The position numbers were made by a program, and so were the translations under genes. Of a stretch of 6,187 nucleotides of DNA, positions 1-5,308 are shown piece after piece. The DNA comes from Anaeromyxobacter sp. (GTDB taxonomy: Bacteria; Myxococcota; Myxococcia; Myxococcales; Anaeromyxobacteraceae), in assembly GCA_020028115.1 (NCBI GenBank), contig JAHWYA010000116.1, positions 1 through 6,187 of the forward strand, in the 5' to 3' direction. Below the pieces are notes generated by a model, which worked only from the letters and a program-made list of their open reading frames with translations, was not told the DNA's origin and ran no database searches. Every line of letters begins with the position of its first letter. Position 1 is the stretch's first letter.

Positions 1-575
1 CGGATCGCGCTCGCGGCGGCGGGGCAGGCCCTCCTGGGCGGCGGCGGGCCGCTGCCGTACCCGTGGCTCGCGGACGTCTACGCCGCGGCGATCGACGCCG
101 GCGCGGCCGAGGTCGCGGCGCTCCTCGTCGCGCCGCCGCCCGGCGCGAGTGGCGGGAGCCGCGCGACAAGGCCGACGCGCGCCTCGCGCACCTCACCCTC
201 GGCCACAAGAAGGCGTTCGCCCGCGCGCAGCGCGACCCGGATCTCCTCGCCCGCCTCGCCGCGGAGGGCGATCCGGTCGTCGTGCGGGAGCTCCTGCGGA
301 ACGCCCAGCTCACCGAGCCGTTCGTCGTGCGGATCGCCTCGCGGCGCCCCTGCCGGCCCGCCACGCTGCGCTGCGTCTTCGAGGAGCGGCGCTGGCGCAC
401 GCGGCCGGCGGTGGCGCTCGCGCTCGTCCGGAACCCGTTCGTCGAGACCGAGCTCGCCCTGAAGCTCCTCGGCGGGCTCGGGACGCAGGACCTCCGCGAC
501 GTCTCGCGCGACGGGGTGCTCCACCCGCTCGTGCGGGCGGTGGCGGCGCGGATCGCGGACGGGCGCGGTGGCTAG
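1..575 (+). CDS. HEAT-like helical-repeat protein, 5'-truncated by the window and frameshifted
   Basis: The product is not one I recognise by name. From base 1 to about 140 the coding signal is in frame 1 (residues such as LPYPWLADVYAAAIDAGAAE); from about 141 it is in frame 3 (REWREPRDKADARLAH onward) and ends at TAG 573-575. Both stretches have G/C at nearly every third position and normal composition, while the same frames outside those stretches become Arg/Gly/Ser-rich, so one gene has lost one base or gained two near 130-147. The 3' part looks like alpha-helical repeats: a unit around VVVRELLRNAQLTEPFVVRIAS recurs in degenerate form as AVALALVRNPFVETELALKL, followed by a DLRDVSRDG segment. 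Such repeats usually make protein-binding solenoids; no catalytic motif is seen. The true start lies upstream of the window. No start codon in frame 3 would give a sensible separate gene, which favours a frameshift over two genes. It may be a pseudogene or an assembly error. Confidence 0.6.
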   Translation, partial: DRARGGGAGPPGRRRAAAVPVARGRLRRGDRRRRGRGRGAPRRAAARREWREPRDKADARLAHLTLGHKKAFARAQRDPDLLARLAAEGDPVVVRELLRNAQLTEPFVVRIASRRPCRPATLRCVFEERRWRTRPAVALALVRNPFVETELALKLLGGLGTQDLRDVSRDGVLHPLVRAVAARIADGRGG

Positions 576-730
576 CTCGCGTCGCCCGGACCGGCGCGAT
601 CGTCGTCGCGGTACCCGCGGCGGCGGCGGACGAAGCGGCCGATGGCGTCGCCCACGCGCGGCACGTAGATCCCGCCGAAGACGAGCAGCGTGATGAACGC
701 GGCGACGGCGAGGTCGTTCAGCGACGGCAT
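572..730 (-). CDS. TatA/E-like small membrane protein (52 aa)
   Basis: Seen: a short N-terminus with a polar pair (N5, D6), one hydrophobic segment at about residues 7-22 ending in FGG (F18-G19), then VPRVGDAIGRFVRRRRG, an amphipathic basic helix, and an Asp-rich polar tail (DDD near residues 42-44). This order, membrane helix, FG hinge, P..G...G..F, basic helix, is the plan of TatA/TatE, the pore-forming subunit of the twin-arginine translocase that exports folded proteins across the inner membrane. TatA proteins are usually about 60-90 residues, so this one is minimal. No tatB or tatC lies in the window. The ATG at 730-728 is chosen because it puts the hydrophobic helix right at the N-terminus; an upstream in-frame ATG at 775 would add 15 residues that run into the divergent neighbour. 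No Shine-Dalgarno is visible. It could instead be an unrelated single-pass protein, since the TatA match rests on a short motif. Confidence 0.62.
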   Translation of the reverse strand: MPSLNDLAVAAFITLLVFGGIYVPRVGDAIGRFVRRRRGYRDDDRAGPGDAS

Positions 731-760
731 GCGCGCGTAGGATAGCGGGGGGAGGCACGG
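731..760. promoter_or_regulatory. 30-bp divergent spacer with the RBS of the phosphodiesterase gene
   Basis: This spacer separates the starts of the TatA-like gene (minus) and the phosphodiesterase gene (plus). GGGGGGAGG at 747-755 with GGAGG at 751-755, five bases before ATG 761, is a strong Shine-Dalgarno and fixes the start of the plus gene. The hexamer TAGGAT (738-743) on plus and TATCCT (744-739) on minus both resemble -10 elements and overlap, but no good -35 is seen on either strand. The promoter assignment is therefore weak, the RBS firm. Confidence 0.5.
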
Positions 761-1522
761 ATGACGAGCAGTCATGACGCCGCGGCCGGACCGGGAGGGC
801 GGACGCTCGTCCTGGGCCACCGCGGGGCGAGCGCCGAGGCCCCCGAGAACACCCTCGCCGCCTTCCGGCTCGCGATGGCGCAGGGCGCCGACGGGGTCGA
901 GCTGGACGTCTGGCGCTGCGCGTCCGGCGAGGTGGTCGTCGCCCACGACGAGGACCTCGTGCGCGTCGGGGGGAGCCCGCTCCGCGTCCCCGCCTCGAGC
1001 CTCGACGCGCTCCGGGCGGTGGACGTCGGCGCCTGGAAGGGGGCGCGCTGGCGCGGGGAGCGGATCCCGCTCCTCTCGGAGGTGCTCGAGGCGCTGCCGG
1101 ACGCGGTCGTGAACGTGGAGCTGAAGAGCCGCGGCGGCGACCTCGCGCTCGCGAAGGCCGCCGCCGACGTCGTCTGGCGCGCCGGCGCGGGCGGGCGCGT
1201 CGTCGTCTCGTCGTTCGACTGGCGGCTCGTCGCGGCGTTCCGCCTCGCCTCGCCCAAGGTCGCGACGGGGCTCCTGTTCGACGACCGGCGCGCGTGGCGG
1301 CTCCGGACCTGGCTCGGCATCCGGTCGCTCCGGCCGGCCGCCGTCCACCCCGATCGCGTCCTCGCGACGGACGCGCGCGTGCGCGCCTGGGCGGCGCGCG
1401 GCCTCGGCGTCAACGTCTGGACGGTCGACGAGCCCGCCGAGGCGGCGCGGCTCGCGCGCGCGGGCGCGACCGCGGTCATCACGAACGTGCCGGCGGCGAT
1501 CCGCGCGGCGCTCGAACCCTAG
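761..1522 (+). CDS. Glycerophosphodiester phosphodiesterase (GDPD family)
   Basis: The enzyme hydrolyses glycerophosphodiesters, the deacylated phospholipid headgroups such as glycerophosphocholine or glycerophosphoethanolamine, to sn-glycerol 3-phosphate and an alcohol. Seen in the 253-residue product: HRGASAEAPENTLAAF (H20, R21, E29, N30), the metal-binding E47-L-D49 in GVELDV, the second catalytic histidine in VVVAHD (H62), NVELK with E120, VVSSF, VNVWTV and the closing ITNVP. All the family's core active-site positions are present in the usual order, and the length is typical of single-domain cytoplasmic GDPDs of the UgpQ type. There is no signal peptide or membrane segment. The start ATG 761 follows GGAGG with 5-base spacing. 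The gene is monocistronic: divergent from the TatA-like gene and convergent with the barrel gene, with 7 bp between the stops. Actual substrate preference cannot be read from the sequence. Confidence 0.95.
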   Translation: MTSSHDAAAGPGGRTLVLGHRGASAEAPENTLAAFRLAMAQGADGVELDVWRCASGEVVVAHDEDLVRVGGSPLRVPASSLDALRAVDVGAWKGARWRGERIPLLSEVLEALPDAVVNVELKSRGGDLALAKAAADVVWRAGAGGRVVVSSFDWRLVAAFRLASPKVATGLLFDDRRAWRLRTWLGIRSLRPAAVHPDRVLATDARVRAWAARGLGVNVWTVDEPAEAARLARAGATAVITNVPAAIRAALEP

Positions 1523-1529
1523 CGGCCCG

Positions 1530-2480
1530 TTACCATTCCCAGCCGAGCTTCGCCGCGCCGCCGAACGAGGACGCGATCTTCACGCCCTCGTAGTGCTTCG
1601 CGGTCATCTTCGCCCCGCCGAAGTAGGTCCCCTCGAGGCCGAGCGCGACGGAGTAGGCGGTGAAGCGCACTCCGAGCGTCGTCCGGTAGAAGCCGGCGCT
1701 GAAGCCAGGGAACGAGCCCTGCGTCTCCTCGGGTGCCCCGAGGCTCGGCGCGAACTCGATGCGGCCGGTCGAGGCCGAGACGTAGGTGAACCGCGCGACG
1801 AGGTACGGCGTGAGGCTCGTCACGCCCATGAGCCCCCACCGCTTCGAGATCATGAAGTCGAGGTCGGTCGCGGAGAGCGAGAGGTCCTTCACCCCGAAGA
1901 GCCGCGTGTAGGCGCCGCGCACGGCGACGTCGGGGATGTAGTCGAAGCCCTCGTTGATGGCCCACTTCCCCTCGCCCTGCGCCGCGAAGTAGTTCGACGC
2001 GGTGAGGTAGACGAGGCGGCCGCCGAACTCGAGGCTCCAGGGGAACGCCTTCCGGACGTGGACGGACGGCATGTAGAGGGCGCTCGGCGCCTTCCCCTCG
2101 TTCGCCCATGGCTTGTTCCCGAACCCGAGCGCCGCGACGCTCGAGTCGCCGATGGGGTCCGGATGGACCGCCATCGTCGCCACCTCGAGGTCGACGGCGA
2201 AGCCGGTGTGGCCGGTCGTCGAGGCGGGGTGGAGCACCGCCGACGACAGCGCGAGCGCGAGGTCCGTCGAGAGGATCGCGAACCGCTGGCGCGCGTCCTT
2301 CGCATACTGGACCGCCTGCTCAGGGGTCAGCGGGGAGCTGGCCCTGAAACCGATGGTCGACCACACGTCCGGATCCGGCGCGCCGAGCCGGGACAGATCG
2401 AGGTCGAGCGGCTCCGCGCGCGCGGAGGGAGCCGCGGCGACGGCGAGGACGGCGGCAGCCATGAGCGCCAGACGACGCAT
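1530..2480 (-). CDS. Secreted, probable outer-membrane beta-barrel protein of unknown function
   Basis: The 316-residue product begins MRRLALMAAAVLAVAAAPSARA, a typical Sec signal peptide with a cleavage site after ARA at about residue 22. A short predicted-helical stretch follows (TPEQAVQYAKDARQRFAILS, then STDLALALSS). The rest shows repeated alternating hydrophobic/polar strands rich in Tyr, Phe and Gly (for example SLEFGGRLVYLTASNYF, VAVRGAYTRLFG, LTPYLVARFTYVSA, ALGLEGTYFGG), and the protein ends in LGWEW with an aromatic last residue, the usual signal for insertion by the BAM complex. I do not recognise the subfamily; a pore, adhesin-like or lipid-binding role are all open. ATG 2480 is preferred to an in-frame ATG 21 bases upstream, because GGAGG (2489-2485) sits four bases before it and the signal peptide then starts with MRR. 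It has its own promoter and is monocistronic. Confidence 0.75.
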   Translation of the reverse strand: MRRLALMAAAVLAVAAAPSARAEPLDLDLSRLGAPDPDVWSTIGFRASSPLTPEQAVQYAKDARQRFAILSTDLALALSSAVLHPASTTGHTGFAVDLEVATMAVHPDPIGDSSVAALGFGNKPWANEGKAPSALYMPSVHVRKAFPWSLEFGGRLVYLTASNYFAAQGEGKWAINEGFDYIPDVAVRGAYTRLFGVKDLSLSATDLDFMISKRWGLMGVTSLTPYLVARFTYVSASTGRIEFAPSLGAPEETQGSFPGFSAGFYRTTLGVRFTAYSVALGLEGTYFGGAKMTAKHYEGVKIASSFGGAAKLGWEW

Positions 2481-2482
2481 CG

Positions 2483-2513
2483 AACCTCCGAGGGGAAGCA
2501 ACCCAGGGAGGTT
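2483..2513 (-). promoter_or_regulatory. Inverted repeat enclosing the Shine-Dalgarno of the barrel gene
   Basis: On the minus strand, AACCTCC (2513-2507) is the perfect reverse complement of GGAGGTT (2489-2483), the ribosome binding site of the barrel gene, with a 17-base loop that itself contains a GGG/CCC pairing. If transcribed in full, the RNA could fold to hide the RBS. However, the upstream arm overlaps the predicted -10 box, so from that promoter it would not be in the transcript; it would then be a DNA-level repeat or chance. Confidence 0.4.
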
Positions 2514-2538
2514 ACTGCCCGGATTTCCCGGGTGTCAA
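2509..2538 (-). promoter_or_regulatory. Sigma70-type promoter of the barrel gene with an internal palindrome
   Basis: On the minus strand a perfect -35 box TTGACA (2538-2533) is followed after 18 bases by TAACCT (2514-2509), a moderate -10. The expected transcription start is near 2502, about 20 bases before the ATG at 2480, leaving a short leader with the GGAGG RBS. The spacer contains CCCGG-N5-CCGGG (2532-2528 and 2522-2518), an inverted repeat that lies where a repressor or a spacer-twisting activator could bind. The promoter is well supported by sequence; the operator role is inference. Confidence 0.6.
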
Positions 2539-2542
2539 TTTC

Positions 2543-2559
2543 GGCCGGCGCCGCCGGCC
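2543..2559 (-). terminator. GC-rich hairpin after the small membrane-protein gene
   Basis: GGCCGG-N5-CCGGCC forms a 6-bp GC stem about 50 bases beyond the stop of the minus-strand gene at 2606 and just upstream of the barrel promoter. On the minus strand it is followed by GAAATT rather than a T-run, so it is at best a weak intrinsic terminator. In such GC-rich DNA a stem of this size can arise by chance. Confidence 0.25.
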
Positions 2560-2605
2560 TCGCCGGCGGAAGCGCGGAGCGGCGCCGCGTGTGCGCTGGA
2601 TGCGC

Positions 2606-2857
2606 CTAGATGCCGGCCCCCGCCTCCGCGAGGTCGCGCTTCGGGACCGCGACCTCCTTCGCGAGCTTGTTGTAGAGCCCCATGATCAGGATCGTGGGCG
2701 CCCACTGCCCGACGAAGTTCCCGAGCTTCACGCGGCCGGTCAGCACGAGCGCCGCCGACGCCGCCATCGCTCCCACCGCGAGCCCCAGGAAGGCGAGGGA
2801 AGGCACCTTCGCCGTCCGACGCTCCACGCTCTCCGTCGCACGATCTTCGTATTCCAT
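2606..2857 (-). CDS. Small two-helix inner-membrane protein with FVGQWAPT motif (83 aa)
   Basis: The product has a charged N-terminus (residues 1-17), a first hydrophobic helix at about 20-39, a short basic turn (TGRVKLG), then NFVGQWAPTILIMGLYNKLAKEV with a second helix at about 47-62 and a charged tail. The FVGQWAPT...GLYNKL block resembles, from memory, small uncharacterised membrane proteins found in many bacteria; no function is known to me. The start ATG 2857-2855 is supported by GGAGG (2868-2864) six bases upstream; an in-frame ATG 66 bases further up would add a Pro/Gly/Arg-rich stretch that lacks support. It is divergent from cydA with 83 bp between the starts, and followed by the barrel gene on the same strand, which has its own promoter. 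It is too unlike CydX in size and topology (two helices rather than one) to be called an oxidase subunit. Confidence 0.72.
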   Translation of the reverse strand: MEYEDRATESVERRTAKVPSLAFLGLAVGAMAASAALVLTGRVKLGNFVGQWAPTILIMGLYNKLAKEVAVPKRDLAEAGAGI

Positions 2858-2940
2858 GTCGGTCCTCCCGAGCCGACAATGTGGTGACGCCGCCCGTCCG
2901 GGACCAAGCCACGCCTCCGGCACGGACGTATGGTCCGCCC
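2858..2940. promoter_or_regulatory. Divergent intergenic region between the small membrane-protein gene and cydA
   Basis: The region must hold the promoters of both genes. Toward the minus gene, GGAGG (2868-2864) is a clear RBS. Toward cydA no Shine-Dalgarno is seen near GTG 2941; instead TATGGT (2929-2934) lies six bases before it, a spacing that would fit a -10 box and a leaderless transcript, but there is no recognisable -35. No FNR-type TTGAT-N4-ATCAA site is visible. A short GTCC-G-GGAC palindrome at 2895-2903 may be chance. Confidence 0.35.
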
Positions 2941-4257
2941 GTGCCCGACCTCCTGGCGGCCCGGTGGCTCTTCGGCCTCTCGCTCGCGTTCCACATCGTC
3001 TTCGCGGCGGTAGGCGTCGCGATGCCGCTCCTCATGGTGCTCGCCGAGTGGCGCTGGCGGCGGACCGGGGACCCCGTCCAGCTCGACCTCGCGCGGCGCT
3101 GGGCGAAGGGCGCCGCCATCCTGTTCGCGGTCGGCGCGGTCTCCGGGACCGTGATCTCGTTCGAGCTCGGGCTCCTCTGGCCGAGGTTCATGGACTTCGC
3201 CGGGCCGATCATCGGGCTGCCCTTCTCGCTCGAGGGGTTCGCGTTCTTCGCCGAGGCGATCTTCCTCGGCATCTACCTCTACGGCTGGGGGAGGGTCGGG
3301 CCGCGGCTCCACCTCGCGAGCGGCGTCGTCGTCGCGGCGAGCGGCGCGGCCTCGGCGTTCTTCGTCACGCTCGCGAACGCCTGGATGAACGTCCCAGGGG
3401 GCTTCGAGCTCGGCGCGGGCGGGGCGGCGACGGGCGTCCGGCCCCTCGCCGCCATGTTCCCGGACGGGTGGGAGCACGAGGTCGTGCACGTCCTCCTCTC
3501 CTCCTACGTCGCGACCGGGTTCGCCGTCGCCGGGATCCACGCCGCGCGGCTGCTGCGGCGGCCCGGCTCGGCGCTCGACCGCTCCGCCCTCGGCCTCGCG
3601 CTCGCCGTCGGCGGCGCCGCCGCGCTCCTGCAGCCGCTGTCCGGCGACCTCTCCGCCCGGCAGGTCGCGCGGACGCAGCCGCTCAAGCTCGCCGCGCTCG
3701 AGGGGCAGTTCCGGACGGAGCGCGGCGCGCCGCTCCGGCTCGGCGGGCTCCCCGACCCGGACGCCGGCGTGACCCGCGGCGCGCTCGAGCTCCCGAGGGG
3801 GCTCTCGCTGCTCGCGTTCCACGATCCGGACGCGGAGGTGAAGGGGCTCCTCGACTTCCCGCGCGAGCTCTGGCCGCCCACGCGCCGCGTGCACCTCGCC
3901 TTCCAGGTGATGGTCGCGCTCGGCTCCCTGCTCGCGGCGCTCTCGCTCGCCGCCGCCTGGCTCGCGCTCCGGCGCCGGCCCTGGCCGCGCGGCTTCCTCC
4001 GCGCGATCGTGGCGGCGGGTCCGGCGGGCTTCGTCGCGCTCGAGGCGGGGTGGCTCGTCACGGAGTGGGGGCGCCAGCCCTTCACCGTGCGAGGGATCCT
4101 GACGACCGCGGCGTCGGTGACGCCGGTCGGGCGGCTCGGCGTGCCGCTCGTCCTGTTCGTCGCGGTCTACGTCCTCCTCGGCGCGGTGACGGCGATCCTC
4201 CTCTACCGGCAGATCGCCGCGACCCCCGCCGCGGGCGACGCGGAGGGCGGCGCGTGA
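2941..4257 (+). CDS. cydA: Cytochrome bd-type quinol oxidase subunit I
   Basis: CydA carries hemes b558, b595 and d and the quinol site of the terminal oxidase that reduces O2 to water with high affinity in the inner membrane. The 438-residue product has about nine membrane helices. Visible key residues, using GTG 2941 as residue 1: H18 (heme b595 ligand position), E98 and E105 in SLEGFAFFAEA (proton channel), H183 in EVVHVLL and M324 in FQVMVALG (heme b558 ligands), K249 and E254 in PLKLAALE (quinol-binding pair), and E375 just before GRQP. The stretch from E254 to the next helix near 318 is only about 64 residues, so this is the short-Q-loop type, shorter than the E. coli enzyme. The start is chosen so that H18 falls close to the E. 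coli H19; the frame stays open upstream to GTG 2881 but that would add a proline-rich, unlikely N-terminus. It overlaps cydB by 4 bp. Confidence 0.95.
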   Translation: MPDLLAARWLFGLSLAFHIVFAAVGVAMPLLMVLAEWRWRRTGDPVQLDLARRWAKGAAILFAVGAVSGTVISFELGLLWPRFMDFAGPIIGLPFSLEGFAFFAEAIFLGIYLYGWGRVGPRLHLASGVVVAASGAASAFFVTLANAWMNVPGGFELGAGGAATGVRPLAAMFPDGWEHEVVHVLLSSYVATGFAVAGIHAARLLRRPGSALDRSALGLALAVGGAAALLQPLSGDLSARQVARTQPLKLAALEGQFRTERGAPLRLGGLPDPDAGVTRGALELPRGLSLLAFHDPDAEVKGLLDFPRELWPPTRRVHLAFQVMVALGSLLAALSLAAAWLALRRRPWPRGFLRAIVAAGPAGFVALEAGWLVTEWGRQPFTVRGILTTAASVTPVGRLGVPLVLFVAVYVLLGAVTAILLYRQIAATPAAGDAEGGA

Positions 4258-5264
4258 CCCCGGCCGACCTCCTCGGCGGCGTCGTCCTCGCGGCGCTGAT
4301 CCTGTACGCGCTGCTCGGCGGCGCGGACTTCGGCGGCGGCATCTGGGACCTCCTCGCCTCCGGGCCGCGCAAGGCCGAGCAGCGCGCGCTCGTCGAGCGC
4401 GCCATCGGCCCGATCTGGGAGGCGAACCACGTCTGGCTGATCCTCGTCGTGGTCGTGCTGTTCACCGCGTTCCCCGCCGCGTTCTCGGCGATCTGCATCG
4501 CGCTCTTCGTTCCGCTCGTGCTGCTCCTCCTCGGGATCGTGCTCCGCGGCGCGGCGTTCACGTTCCGCGCCTACGAGCGGCCGGGCGACCGCGCCCAGGC
4601 GCGCTGGGGGCTCGTCTTCTCCGCGTCGTCCACCCTCGGCCCCGTCTTCCTCGGCACGGTGGTGGGCGCCCTCGCGTCGGGGCGGCTGCGGGTCGCCGCG
4701 CAGGGAGCGGAGCCCTGGGTCTGGGTCGCGCCGTTCCCGCTCGCGACCGGCCTGCTCGCGGCGTCGCTCTTCGCGTTCCTCGCCGCGACCTACCTCGCGG
4801 TCGAGGCGGAGGGCGCCCTGCGCGACGACTTCCGGCGCCGCGCCGTCGCGGCGGGGGCCGCGGTGTTCCTCTGCGCGGCGCTCTCCGGCGCGCTCTCCGC
4901 CCGCGAGGCGCCGATCGTCTTCGAGGGGCTCGCCCGCCGCGCGTGGTCGCTCCCGTTCCACGTCGCGACCGGCGCCGCCGCCGTCCTCGCGTTCGCGCTG
5001 CTCCTCGCCCGCCGCGTCCGGGCCGCGCGCGGCGCCGCCGTCGTGCAGGTCGCGCTCGTGGTCGCCGGGTGGGGCGCCTCGCAGTACCCGTACCTCGTCG
5101 TGCCGGACGTCACCCTCGCGGGCGCCAGCGCGCCGCGGGCCACGCAGGTCGCGCTCCTCGTCGCGCTCGCGGCGGGGGCGGTGCTCCTGTTCCCCGCGCT
5201 CTACGTGCTCTTCCGGGTGTTCAAGGGCGAGCGGCCGTTCTCTGTCGTCGACCGCGGGCGGTGA
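4254..5264 (+). CDS. cydB: Cytochrome bd-type quinol oxidase subunit II
   Basis: CydB is the structural partner of CydA in the cytochrome bd oxidase. The 336-residue product is highly hydrophobic with about eight or nine membrane helices. It opens with LLGGADFGGGIWDLL (D25 in the conserved acidic position of helix 1) and has PIWEANHVWLI (W55, N58, H59, W61), the WEANHVW form common in CioB-like and related CydB proteins, then LGPVFLGTVVGALASG and a late SQYPYLV segment. The start GTG 4254 overlaps the cydA stop as GTGA, and GGAGGG (4242-4247) inside the cydA end lies six bases upstream; this tight coupling suggests translational coupling and fixed stoichiometry. No cydX-like small gene follows in the 44 bases before the next gene, and no cydCD transporter is in the window. 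Confidence 0.94.
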   Translation: MTPADLLGGVVLAALILYALLGGADFGGGIWDLLASGPRKAEQRALVERAIGPIWEANHVWLILVVVVLFTAFPAAFSAICIALFVPLVLLLLGIVLRGAAFTFRAYERPGDRAQARWGLVFSASSTLGPVFLGTVVGALASGRLRVAAQGAEPWVWVAPFPLATGLLAASLFAFLAATYLAVEAEGALRDDFRRRAVAAGAAVFLCAALSGALSAREAPIVFEGLARRAWSLPFHVATGAAAVLAFALLLARRVRAARGAAVVQVALVVAGWGASQYPYLVVPDVTLAGASAPRATQVALLVALAAGAVLLFPALYVLFRVFKGERPFSVVDRGR

Positions 5265-5296
5265 GGGCGCTAGGCTCCGTGCGTCGTCCCACCCCC

Positions 5297-5302
5297 GGAG
5301 GT
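5297..5302 (+). promoter_or_regulatory. Ribosome binding site of the SPFH gene
   Basis: GGAGGT ends six bases before ATG 5309. It is the strongest RBS on the plus strand and decides the start, since the same frame is open far upstream through cydB. The 44-bp gap after cydB shows no convincing promoter or terminator, so read-through from cydAB is plausible. Confidence 0.75.
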
Positions 5303-5308
5303 CCACCG

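Noticed and set aside
78..758. Long minus-strand open frame opposite the helical-repeat gene
   Set aside because: Arg/Pro-rich translation with no domain, typical of antisense frames in very GC-rich DNA; the plus-strand frames have the codon signal.
572..1348. 258-residue minus open frame ending in the TatA-like protein
   Set aside because: The part before residue Met at 730 is antisense to the well-supported phosphodiesterase and low-complexity; only the last 52 residues look real.
1593..2609. 338-residue plus open frame opposite the barrel gene
   Set aside because: Composition is dominated by Arg, Glu and Val without motifs; the minus strand has signal peptide, RBS, promoter and barrel features.
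2881..2940. Longer CydA start at GTG 2881
   Set aside because: Would add a proline-rich, non-membrane N-terminus that moves the conserved His away from its family position; no RBS seen there.
2858..2940. FNR or similar oxygen-responsive operator before cydA
   Set aside because: No TTGAT-N4-ATCAA-like site; only short palindromes such as ACAATGT that are expected by chance.
2740..3894. 384-residue minus open frame antisense to cydA
   Set aside because: Highly charged Arg/Glu repeat-like translation caused by reading membrane-protein codons backwards; no RBS or homology-like motif.
2682..5264. 860-residue plus open frame that looks like a large fusion ending in CydB
   Set aside because: Its first 520 or so residues are out of frame with cydA and Arg/Ala-rich; only the segment from GTG 4254 is CydB.
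4203..5306. 367-residue minus open frame antisense to cydB
   Set aside because: Same antisense artefact, rich in Arg/Glu/Asp; cydB on plus has all family motifs.
4943..5308. Upstream extension of the SPFH protein
   Set aside because: The extension lies within cydB and is Arg-rich; ATG 5309 has a GGAGGT RBS and starts a signal peptide.
5265..5308. A cydX-like small gene after cydB
   Set aside because: Only 44 bases are available and there is no start codon with a hydrophobic short frame.
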